The notes beneath the pieces are model-generated. The model saw nothing but the letters and a program-made list of their open reading frames with translations, had not been told where the DNA came from and did not search any database. The position numbers and the translations under genes were made by a program. DNA of 22,473 nt. Origin: CAZHGD01 sp964531735 (lineage in GTDB: Bacteria; Armatimonadota; UBA10988). How positions within the stretch are numbered: the stretch's first letter is position 1; each line of letters starts with the position of its first letter. Positions 16,477 to 22,473 of the stretch are shown here, one piece after another. The DNA lies in NCBI GenBank assembly GCA_964531735.1, contig CAZHGD010000124.1:1-22473 (forward strand), in the 5' to 3' direction.

Positions 16477-16800
16477 TTGAGCGCGACTCTCGACCGCATA
16501 CGAGCGCTGGCTGCGCGCGGTGACGTGCGCGTGTCTCTCCACGGCTACGACGAACTCGCCGCGGATGGCATACTGGTGCATGATGTGATCGACGGGCTGG
16601 CCGACGCCATGGTGGTCGAGGATTACCCGGATTACCCGAAAGGGCCTTGTGTACTCGTTCTGCAGGAAGACGGAGTCAGGCAGCCGGTACACGTTGTCTG
16701 GGGCGTACCGGCTGGTCGCGATGGGCCGGCCGTCGTGATCACAGCGTACCGGCCTGACCCGACGAAGTGGGACGAGACGTGGCGAAGGAGACGGCCATGA
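16477..16800 (+). CDS. DUF4258-type small protein (toxin-like partner of a two-gene pair)
   Basis: Encodes 107 residues from a TTG start supported by AGGA at 16466-16469, 7 nt upstream. A longer frame from 16411 runs through the duplicated glycosyltransferase tail and is rejected. The order of elements fits DUF4258: a VRVSLHGYDELAADGI helix with the conserved His, a segment VEDYPDYPKGPCVLVLQ, then PVHVVWGV and VVITAYRPDPTKWDETWRRR. DUF4258 proteins are small and often paired with an antitoxin-like gene; some classifications relate them to RelE/ParE-type folds. Here a coupled second gene overlaps by 4 nt (ATGA). A toxin role is inference. Many other small RNase-like or housekeeping roles remain possible. 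Confidence 0.8.
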   Translation: MSATLDRIRALAARGDVRVSLHGYDELAADGILVHDVIDGLADAMVVEDYPDYPKGPCVLVLQEDGVRQPVHVVWGVPAGRDGPAVVITAYRPDPTKWDETWRRRRP

Positions 16801-17015
16801 GTACGAGGTCCATGCGAAGGCTGGTGCGCGAGGGCGAGTACGTGGCCGAAGTCGTCGTGCAGGTCGTCGAGGCGGAAGGTGACTGGGCGCCTTATCTCAC
16901 GCTCGACGAGGCGTACCGCCTCGATGACGTGCGCGAAGCACTGCGCCGCGGCGACGTGAGCGCGGTGCTGCACTTGGCCGAACGCGTCTACCGACTGACG
17001 CCAGTCGAGGTGTGA
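16797..17015 (+). CDS. Small partner protein of the DUF4258-type gene (antitoxin-like)
   Basis: Encodes 72 residues. The start ATG at 16797 overlaps the previous stop (ATGA) and has AAGGAG at 16785-16790, 6 nt upstream; a longer in-frame start at 16767 is less likely. The sequence has a strand-rich first half (EYVAEVVVQVVEAEGDWAPY) followed by LTLDEAYRLDDVREALRRGD and VSAVLHLAERVYRLTPVEV. Small proteins of this pattern, with a W-x-P-Y-L-x-L-x-x-A-x-x-L-D motif, commonly follow DUF4258 genes, so it is probably the obligate partner. There is no recognisable DNA-binding helix-turn-helix or zinc finger. The antitoxin label is inferred from gene order and coupling only. Confidence 0.75.
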   Translation: MSTRSMRRLVREGEYVAEVVVQVVEAEGDWAPYLTLDEAYRLDDVREALRRGDVSAVLHLAERVYRLTPVEV

Positions 17016-17078
17016 GGCGACCCGCGCAGAGGATCGGGCCTGTTGAGGCCGTATCCAATGCGCAACCGGGAGCCCACC

Positions 17079-18734
17079 ATGCGCTTTGCCCTCCTGACCA
17101 TCGCCTTCTGCGCTGGCGTCGTCCGCGCCGAACTGCCGGAGCGCTGGTTCTATGTCGCCCGCAATCTGAACAGCGACCAGGAGGTCGCCGACTTCCAGCG
17201 GCTGTGCGCCATCGCCGCGCAGCACGGCTACACGGGCGTGTGCTGGGCCAGTCCCGAAGGCGTGGCGCGCTGGAAGGCCGACCGCCTGGCGCGGCTCGAG
17301 CAGGTCAAGCGCATCTGCGCTGAGTACCGCCTCGAGATCATCCCGTTGCTGTTCTCCGTCGGCTACGGCGGCGCGGCGCTGGGCTACGACCGCAACCTGG
17401 CGGTGGGCCTGCCGGTGGAGGCGGCGCCGTTCGCGGTCAAGGGTGGCCAGGCCGACCTGGTGGCCGACACCGGGCTGGGCTTCAAGAATCCGGGCTTCGA
17501 GGAGGCCCGGGGTGACCAGATGGCCGGCTGGCAGTTCCACGACAAGCCGGGGCAGGTTACCTTCTGGGACCGGCAGGTGAAGCACTCGGGGCAGGCGTCG
17601 CTACGCTTCGAGAACCCGGGCGCCAAGGGCTTCGGGCAGCACGCGCGGGTGGCCCAGGAGTTCACGGTGCAGCCGCGGCGACACTACCGCCTGCGCGCCT
17701 GGGTCAAGTGCGAAGACGCCAGGCCGGTCGGGTCGATGCGGTTCCAGGTCTACACCACCGAGGCCAAAGCTCGCAACCTGGTGGCCGCTTCGGTCAACGC
17801 CGCCACGGCCGACTGGCACGAAGAGACCTTCGAGTTCAACAGCGGCAGCGCCGCCCGGCTGCGGCTGTACTTCGGCACCTGGGGCGGCCAGACCGGCCGC
17901 TTCTGGCTCGACGACGTCACTCTGGAAGAACTCGGCCTCACCAACGTGCTCCGCCGCGACGGCTGTCCACTGACCGTTCGCTCGGCCGACGGCGCGACCA
18001 CCTACGAGGAGGGCCGCGACTTTGAGCCGGTGGCCGACCCGCGGCTGCTCGACATGAAGCCGCGGCCGGCGCCGGTCCTCAAGCTGTCCGCGGGCAGCCG
18101 CCTCAAGGAGGGCCAGCAGCTCAAGGTGAGTTGGTACCACGCCGGCTATGTGGCCGATCGCCAGATCAGCGTCTGCATGTCGGCGCCGAAGCTGTATGAG
18201 CACTACGAGCAGGTGGCCAAACGGCTGGCCGAGGTGCTGCCGACGCGCAAGTTCCTGCTCAGCATGGACGAGATCCGCCAGGGCGGCACCGACCTGGCCG
18301 ACCGCGAGCGCAAGCTGAGCATGGCGCAGATTCTGGGCGATTGCATCACCAAGCAACAGGCCATCCTGCGCCGCCATCATCCGGATGCCACCTGCTACAT
18401 CTGGTCGGACATGCTCGATCCCGGCCACAACGCCCACGGCGACTACTACCAGGTCGACGGCGACTTCACCGGCGCGGTGGACTGCGTGCCGAAGGACCTG
18501 GCCATCGCTTGCTGGTACGGCAGTCAGGCGCGGCGGAGCCTCGACTTCTTCAGCCAGCGCGGCTTCCGCACGCTCGGGGCGGCCTACTACGACAGCGACC
18601 AGCTCGACGGCTCCCGCGTCTGGCTGCGCGAACTGCTGGCCACACCACAGGCCGTCGGCATCATGTACACCACCTGGCAGAACAAGTACGACCTGCTGGC
18701 GCCGTTCGGCGATATGGTGCGCGCGGGCGGTTGA
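17079..18734 (+). CDS. Secreted GH20-like TIM-barrel protein with inserted carbohydrate-binding-like domain
   Basis: Encodes 551 residues. A Sec signal peptide (MRFALLTIAFCAGVVRA, cleavage near residue 17) is followed by a barrel start (RLCAIAAQHGYTGVCWASPE and IPLLFSVGYGG), then a beta-sandwich domain at about 135-285 (NPGFEEARGDQMAGWQF, HSGQASLRFENPG, RRHYRLRAWVKCED, RFWLDDVTLEEL) of the carbohydrate-binding/galactose-binding type, and then the rest of the barrel. LLSMDEIRQGG (Asp397-Glu398) resembles the catalytic Asp-Glu pair of GH20 hexosaminidases, and IWSDMLDPGHN (441-451) a later barrel strand. The N-terminal ATG at 17079 is chosen for the signal peptide and GGGAG 6 nt upstream. Assignment to GH20 itself is uncertain; a polysaccharide-degrading role outside the cytoplasm is inferred. 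Confidence 0.75.
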   Translation: MRFALLTIAFCAGVVRAELPERWFYVARNLNSDQEVADFQRLCAIAAQHGYTGVCWASPEGVARWKADRLARLEQVKRICAEYRLEIIPLLFSVGYGGAALGYDRNLAVGLPVEAAPFAVKGGQADLVADTGLGFKNPGFEEARGDQMAGWQFHDKPGQVTFWDRQVKHSGQASLRFENPGAKGFGQHARVAQEFTVQPRRHYRLRAWVKCEDARPVGSMRFQVYTTEAKARNLVAASVNAATADWHEETFEFNSGSAARLRLYFGTWGGQTGRFWLDDVTLEELGLTNVLRRDGCPLTVRSADGATTYEEGRDFEPVADPRLLDMKPRPAPVLKLSAGSRLKEGQQLKVSWYHAGYVADRQISVCMSAPKLYEHYEQVAKRLAEVLPTRKFLLSMDEIRQGGTDLADRERKLSMAQILGDCITKQQAILRRHHPDATCYIWSDMLDPGHNAHGDYYQVDGDFTGAVDCVPKDLAIACWYGSQARRSLDFFSQRGFRTLGAAYYDSDQLDGSRVWLRELLATPQAVGIMYTTWQNKYDLLAPFGDMVRAGG

Positions 18735-18753
18735 GCGGCGCCCAAAAGGCAGA

Positions 18754-18777
18754 CCCCCGGCGTCCGGACGCCGGGGG
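18754..18777. terminator. Perfect GC palindrome between convergent genes (terminator-like)
   Basis: A perfect 12-bp inverted repeat with half-site CCCCCGGCGTCC (18754-18765) and its complement 18766-18777, able to form a 10-bp stem with a CCGG loop. It lies 19 bp after the plus-strand gene stop. The plus-strand tail is GCGTTATCT; the minus-strand tail contains CTTTTGG, so it could end transcription from either side. The T-tracts are imperfect. Confidence 0.7.
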
Positions 18778-18789
18778 CGTTATCTCCAA

Positions 18790-18870
18790 CGGGTGCCAAC
18801 AGGTCGGTCTCACCCCTCCGTGGAGAACGTGGGTGACACGTTCTCGGCCCGGCGAGGCCGGGGGCACCCG
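18790..18870. repeat. Compact multi-hairpin intergenic element
   Basis: Between the convergent genes, an outer inverted repeat CGGGTGCC (18790-18797) with GGCACCCG (18863-18870) encloses a perfect 9-bp hairpin GAGAACGTG-GGTGA-CACGTTCTC (18823-18845) and a third stem CGGCC/GGCCG (18845-18849 with 18856-18860). An alternative pairing TCACCC (18810-18815) with GGGTGA (18831-18836) would compete with the 9-bp hairpin. The arrangement looks like a small dispersed palindromic element or structured RNA, not a simple terminator. Only one copy is present in this window, so whether it is repeated elsewhere in the genome is unknown. Confidence 0.5.
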
Positions 18871-18933
18871 TGCCACTCCTATCATTCCCCGTTTTGGTGG
18901 GGCTCGATGAAGCGCAAGTAACGCGTCGCTTCG

Positions 18934-21414
18934 CTACCGCCGCGGGCGCGGGCCGATCTGGCTGGTGTCGATCGGCTCGAAGCCCAACTTGAGGGCCGGC
19001 GATTCGGGCCGCAACCGGTAGTCGTGCTGCGCCGCGTCGACAAACAGCGGGTCCGCGACGACCGCGTTGGCGTCGTAGCCCAGCTTGCGCCATCGGGCCA
19101 GTTCGCCGTCGGCCTGCTGTAGGTCCACGCCCACTTGCCAGTAGAGGTTGTGGTCGGCCTGGAGCACTTCGGGCGTCAGTTTGCCGTGGCTGAACAGCCG
19201 CGCCTTCGGATCGCGCGTGTAGACGATGTTGCGGCGGAACTCGCTGCCGCGCGTGTTGTCCGCGAAGTTCGCGAAGAGCAGTTGGCAGGTCTCGGCGTCC
19301 ACGAAGATGTTGTTGAACACCTTGTTCTGCTTGCCGCCCTGCAGCATGACGCCGCCGGTGTGGCTGTTCCAGCAGATGTTGTGGTCCACCGTGTAGCCGC
19401 CGGCGAAGCTGTCGAGGTAGATGCACCAGGACATCAGCACGGGCACCTCGAAGCGCGAGGAGTAGCCGCCGGAGTTGCTGACCAGGTTGTAGCGGATGTG
19501 GCTGCCGGCGAGCTTGTCGCGCTCCTGCTGCGTCACCTCAATCGCGCCGGTGTCATGCGTCTCGGTGCTGGTGTCGTGGACCGCGTTGTACTCGATGACG
19601 TTGCGGAAGCCACCGCTCTTGATGCTGATGCCGTAGCGCGAGCTGTCGCGAATCAGGTTGTGCGCGATGAGGTTGTCCGAGGTCTTCGGACCGTCGAGCA
19701 CCACGCCGCCGATGTGCTTGTAGATGACACCGACATTCAGGATGGTGTTGTCGGTGACGGCCATGTGGTCGCTGTCCAGCAGCAGCACGCCGCCTTGCGC
19801 GCTGTCGGTGATCCGGTTGCCCACGAAGCGGCAGGCGCTCGAACCGGTGGCGGCGATGGCATAGAGGCCGGAGCACGGGAAGGCGCAGTCTTCGACCACG
19901 ATGTTGCGGGCCGCGGTGAGGTGTACCGTGCCCTGGTTGCCCATCTGGTAGCCGACGCCGCCGTCGCCGGGCGCGTAGTCGTTGAACCCGAAGGTCAGTC
20001 CGCGGAAGCGCACGTCATGCACCGGCTGGTTGGCCTTCGCGTCGCCGTCGAGGCGCACGATGTGGCGCACGGCCGGCGCAATGACCTGGTCGAGGTCGGC
20101 GGCCGTCGGCGGCCGGAACGACAGCCGACCGCGCCGCCGGTCGAGATACCACTCACCCGGTGCGTCCAACTCCGACGGCAGGTTGTCCACGAAGAACCGG
20201 TCGCCGGGGTACATCGCCACGATGCACTCGGGCCCCTTCACCTTGAGCGTCTGCTTGGCCTCATCGGCGGCGGTGACCTGGACGATGAGCTTGAACGCGC
20301 GGCACGAGTGGGGGTCGGACGGCCAGATGTGGACTTCGGCGTCCGGCGCGTCGGACCAGGCCGGCTTGATGGTGCCGGGGCTGCACGGAATGGTGTCTTT
20401 GGAGCCGCCGCCGGCGAAGCCGCTGACGCTCAGTTGCTTGCCCTGGAAGGCGCGGAACTTCTCGGCCCGCACCAGCAGGTGGTGCCGCCCGGCCGGTGCC
20501 GGCGCTGGCTGCGTGCCCTGCGGCCGGTAGTCGGGCGCGTCGGATAGCAGGAAGGCCACCAGGCCCAGGCCGCCGCCTTTCTGGTTCTGCCACTTCAGCA
20601 CCCGGTCGCCGGCGGTCAGCTTCAGGCGCGCCACCTTGGCCCAGGCGTAGGTGCCCCAGGAGCCGGTGTCGGGCATGTTCGTCAGCGGCACCGGCGGGCC
20701 GCCGTCCACGCTCAAGGTGGTGTGACCGCCCATGTCCGGCACCTGGTAGGTCTTCATGTTGTGACCGTAGTAGAGCCAGACGTCGTACTCGCCGTCGGCC
20801 GGCACCTTCAGGTCATATTCCATCCAGTCGCCGACGTTGTGGATATTGCCCACCACGCCGGTGAGTGAGGTCGCGTCGGCGGCCACGTAGGTGTAGCCCT
20901 TGCGGTGCGGATCGGTCGGGTCGACGTTCGGGTAGCGGGCGCGGATCTGCCGCTGGCCACCGGCGAAGAGTTGGCGGAAGTACCAGCGCCCGGCCTTGAC
21001 CTCGGGCAACTCGACCGTGGCCACACCATCGGCGCCCCGTTGCCAGCCGGTCACCCGCCGGCCACCGGCCAAGATCGGCTGTTCGTTCTGGTAGGCGGCA
21101 TAGGTCACCGGGCACTCCGGCGTGCCCGAGTCCTGCGGGCCGAAGACCACGGTCTCGGTGACGGGGTACAGCCCGCCGCGCAGGTAGACCGTCACCGGCT
21201 GCTTGCGGCCGCCGGCGGCCAGTTGCCGCACGGCGTCCCGGGCGCGCGACAGACTGGCGAACGGCCCGTCGGTCGCGGCGGCGTTCGGTGCGGCCAGCGT
21301 GCCCGACCACGAGTCGCGCCCGTTGGTGGCGACATAGAGGGTCTGTTCAGCGGCGCCGACCGGCGCGGCGATGACGGCGGCGAGCAACGGCACACAGCAC
21401 AGCGGGTGGCACAT
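18934..21414 (-). CDS. Secreted right-handed beta-helix protein with inserted CBM-like domain (GH141-like)
   Basis: Encodes 826 residues. Signal peptide MCHPLCCVPLLAAVIAAPVG with cleavage near residue 21. N-terminal region (25-125) has the pattern LYVATNGRDSWSGT, VTVYLRGGLYPVTETVVFG and ILAGGRRVTGW, seen in many polysaccharide-active beta-helix proteins including GH141 (xylanase/fucosidase). A beta-sandwich CBM6/35-like insert lies at about 195-292 (GDWMEYDLKVPADGEYDVWL, VARLKLTAGDRVLKW). The parallel beta-helix follows at about 465-780 with repeated N-x-I motifs such as NLIAHNLIRDSSRYGI and NKVFNNIFVDAE, ending in ADPLFVDAAQHDYRLRPESP. Start: GGGAG on the minus strand (21421-21425), 6 nt before the ATG. 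Substrate and catalytic residues cannot be set by eye. It lies downstream of the prepilin-like gene after a terminator. Confidence 0.88.
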   Translation of the reverse strand: MCHPLCCVPLLAAVIAAPVGAAEQTLYVATNGRDSWSGTLAAPNAAATDGPFASLSRARDAVRQLAAGGRKQPVTVYLRGGLYPVTETVVFGPQDSGTPECPVTYAAYQNEQPILAGGRRVTGWQRGADGVATVELPEVKAGRWYFRQLFAGGQRQIRARYPNVDPTDPHRKGYTYVAADATSLTGVVGNIHNVGDWMEYDLKVPADGEYDVWLYYGHNMKTYQVPDMGGHTTLSVDGGPPVPLTNMPDTGSWGTYAWAKVARLKLTAGDRVLKWQNQKGGGLGLVAFLLSDAPDYRPQGTQPAPAPAGRHHLLVRAEKFRAFQGKQLSVSGFAGGGSKDTIPCSPGTIKPAWSDAPDAEVHIWPSDPHSCRAFKLIVQVTAADEAKQTLKVKGPECIVAMYPGDRFFVDNLPSELDAPGEWYLDRRRGRLSFRPPTAADLDQVIAPAVRHIVRLDGDAKANQPVHDVRFRGLTFGFNDYAPGDGGVGYQMGNQGTVHLTAARNIVVEDCAFPCSGLYAIAATGSSACRFVGNRITDSAQGGVLLLDSDHMAVTDNTILNVGVIYKHIGGVVLDGPKTSDNLIAHNLIRDSSRYGISIKSGGFRNVIEYNAVHDTSTETHDTGAIEVTQQERDKLAGSHIRYNLVSNSGGYSSRFEVPVLMSWCIYLDSFAGGYTVDHNICWNSHTGGVMLQGGKQNKVFNNIFVDAETCQLLFANFADNTRGSEFRRNIVYTRDPKARLFSHGKLTPEVLQADHNLYWQVGVDLQQADGELARWRKLGYDANAVVADPLFVDAAQHDYRLRPESPALKLGFEPIDTSQIGPRPRR

Positions 21415-21487
21415 GGCAAGCTCCCGCGGTGTGAGTTGGCCGGTCGGAACCTAATACCTGCCTCGGTGTACGGCGACGCCCAAGACA
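21415..21487 (-). other. Leader between the prepilin terminator and the beta-helix gene
   Basis: This short spacer holds the beta-helix gene's Shine-Dalgarno and a small AT-rich island that reads GGTATTAGG on the minus strand (around 21450-21458), a possible -10 region. A TTGGGC sequence lies 21 bp upstream, too far for a good -35. A separate promoter here is therefore possible but unproven. Confidence 0.25.
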
Positions 21488-21522
21488 CCACGCCGGACCG
21501 AGTCGGTCTCGGTCCGGCGTGG
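21488..21522 (-). terminator. Strong hairpin terminator downstream of the prepilin-like gene
   Basis: A perfect 15-bp stem (21488-21502 with 21508-21522) and a 5-nt loop TCGGT. It lies 22 bp beyond the stop of the minus-strand prepilin-like gene. On the minus strand the stem is followed by TGTCTTGGG, which has only a weak T-tract, so termination may be partly factor-dependent. It separates the prepilin-like gene from the beta-helix gene. Confidence 0.75.
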
Positions 21523-21544
21523 CGCGACAGCACCGGCGACGGGT

Positions 21545-22195
21545 CTAGTTCCCGGCGACGTTGTCCCAGATGTTCGGTGACGGCGGCGTGGCGTGCTCGG
21601 CCGCGTCGTAGTAGGCAATCGTGATGCCCTTGTACCACTTGGTGTGCCCATCGGCGAAGGCGACGTTGGCGCCATCGTTGTGGACCACACTCGGGTACAG
21701 GCGGTTGTCGGTCGCGTTCTGGTCCCAGTCGGTGAGGTAGTACCCACAGTCGGCGAAGGTGATGGTCTCGGCCGGGGCCTGGAGCGAAGCCAGCGCCGCG
21801 CCGCCGAGGTAGCCGTCGTTGTACCCGTAGCAGGCGTTCTGCGTGTAGGCGTTGGCCGGCCACTTGAACGTGCTCGAGGGGCAGGACCACATCTGCGAGT
21901 TCTTGGTGTAGCCGTACATCTGGTAGGTCCAGAGCAGGTTGGTCTGCGTCGACGTCGTGACGCCGTCTGGCAGCAGGTAGACGCACGGGGCGTTGTTGGC
22001 CCGCATGAACGTTTCGTCGTAGTCCTGCACGTACTGCAGGGCGCCGAGCATCAGTTGCTTGACGTTGCTCGCGCAGCTCGACTGCCGCGCCTTCTCGCGT
22101 GCCTTGGCGAAGACCGGGAACAGGATTGCAGCAAGAATCGCAATGATTGCGATGACCACCAGCAGCTCGATCAGGGTGAAACCCTTGCGTCGCAT
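21545..22195 (-). CDS. Prepilin-like H-X9-DG protein (type II/IV secretion pseudopilin family)
   Basis: Encodes 216 residues. The N-terminus MRRKGFTLIELLVVIAIIAI is a class III prepilin leader: cleavage after Gly5 and methylation of Phe6 are expected, with Glu at mature position 5 (Glu10). A hydrophobic helix is followed by FPVFAKAREKARQ and SSCASNVKQL, then a globular domain with several Cys (C71, C105, C122, C150) and the C-terminal motif H172-X9-D182-G183 (VHNDGANVAFADGH). This is the large, secreted-protein family typical of Armatimonadota and Planctomycetota, in which many copies occur per genome; substrate is unknown. The ATG at 22195 is chosen because it starts the leader and has GGAGA 5 nt upstream; an in-frame ATG at 22234 would add a non-leader extension. 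Confidence 0.93.
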   Translation of the reverse strand: MRRKGFTLIELLVVIAIIAILAAILFPVFAKAREKARQSSCASNVKQLMLGALQYVQDYDETFMRANNAPCVYLLPDGVTTSTQTNLLWTYQMYGYTKNSQMWSCPSSTFKWPANAYTQNACYGYNDGYLGGAALASLQAPAETITFADCGYYLTDWDQNATDNRLYPSVVHNDGANVAFADGHTKWYKGITIAYYDAAEHATPPSPNIWDNVAGN

Positions 22196-22246
22196 GTGTC
22201 TCTCCAGACGCCGGAATGGCGGATCGGCCGCCACCCTTGTTTAGGT

Positions 22247-22255
22247 ACCATACCA
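22247..22255 (-). promoter_or_regulatory. Possible extended -10 element upstream of the prepilin-like gene
   Basis: On the minus strand the sequence reads TGGTATGGT, an extended -10 (TGn then TATGGT, 4 of 6 consensus) about 52 bp before the prepilin-like ATG, in an AT-richer patch. The position of a -35 box (TGTCCG at 17 bp) matches poorly. The site is suggestive only. Confidence 0.2.
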
Positions 22256-22303
22256 CGTTGGGCCGGCGACGGACAGCATCCGGGCGACTCTCTGCCGCCG
22301 CGC

Positions 22304-22473
22304 TCAGGCGCTGAACATGCCCGAGTAGACCAGGTGGCGCCGCCGCTGCCAGGTGCGCGGCGAGCTGACGCCTTCGCCGGTGGGCGTGGTCACGGTCATG
22401 GTCGCCCAGCCTTCGCCGAGGTTGCCGGAGAAGGCGTCGCTCGGCCCGTTGATCACCGTGATGGTGGTGGCCA
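22304..22473 (-). CDS. C-terminal end of a gene cut by the right edge (partial)
   Basis: An open frame enters from the right edge on the minus strand and stops at TGA (22304-22306). The visible 55 residues include ATTITVINGPSDAFSGNLGE, then GWATMTVTTPTGEGVSSPRT and WQRRRHLVYSGMFSA. The composition (Thr/Gly-rich strands, then a short basic segment) suits the end of a beta-rich or secreted protein, but the family is not recognisable. It is 108 bp upstream of the prepilin-like gene on the same strand. In this GC-rich DNA a chance frame of this size is possible. Confidence 0.5.
   Translation of the reverse strand, partial: ATTITVINGPSDAFSGNLGEGWATMTVTTPTGEGVSSPRTWQRRRHLVYSGMFSA

Overview
The window is very GC-rich (by eye about two thirds or more G+C), gene-dense bacterial DNA that looks like a metagenome scaffold: it holds one run of 100 N at 16297-16396. 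The best pointers to the organism are the prepilin-like protein at the right end, with an N-terminus of the FTLIELLVVIAIIAILAAIL type followed by FPVFAKAREKARQ and an exact H-X9-DG motif, together with secreted beta-helix and sulfatase genes. This combination is typical of Armatimonadota, with Planctomycetota-like lineages as the alternative. kdsB implies a diderm cell with Kdo-containing LPS. The taxonomic call is inference.

Layout. (1) 1-3235, plus strand: the possible tail of an upstream gene, kdsB, a single-domain ArgA-like acetyltransferase, a formylglycine-type sulfatase without a signal peptide, and a 94-residue protein of unknown function. (2) 3344-16296, plus strand: a convincing sigma-70-type promoter (TTGACA, 17 bp, TACACT) starts a tightly packed run: efp, accB-like, a small lipoprotein, accC-like, nusB, xseA, xseB, ispA, dxs, a 13-repeat TPR protein, nadK, recN and a GT4 glycosyltransferase. 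Most junctions overlap or are under 50 bp, so this is probably one long housekeeping operon (translation elongation, fatty-acid initiation, transcription antitermination, DNA repair, isoprenoid precursors, NADP supply). (3) 16242-17015: the scaffold gap, flanked by two identical 55-bp copies, then a DUF4258-type protein and a translationally coupled partner that resemble a toxin-antitoxin-like pair. (4) 17079-22473: secreted glycan-related proteins. A GH20-like TIM-barrel protein with an inserted carbohydrate-binding-like domain (plus) converges on a large beta-helix protein with an inserted CBM-like domain (minus), which follows an H-X9-DG prepilin-like gene (minus) and the C-terminal end of another minus-strand gene cut by the window edge. 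The convergent junction holds a perfect terminator-like palindrome and a compact multi-hairpin element.

The most unusual observation is the acetyl-CoA carboxylase pair. The AccB homologue has Arg where the biotin-carrying Lys should be and lacks the usual facing motif, while the neighbouring AccC homologue keeps its ATP-grasp residues but is altered at three normally near-invariant motifs, including a one-residue insertion in the biotin/bicarbonate loop. A lipoprotein gene sits between them. They may be a divergent, co-evolved carboxylase-like pair rather than the standard enzyme. The remaining genes of the long operon look ordinary and intact.
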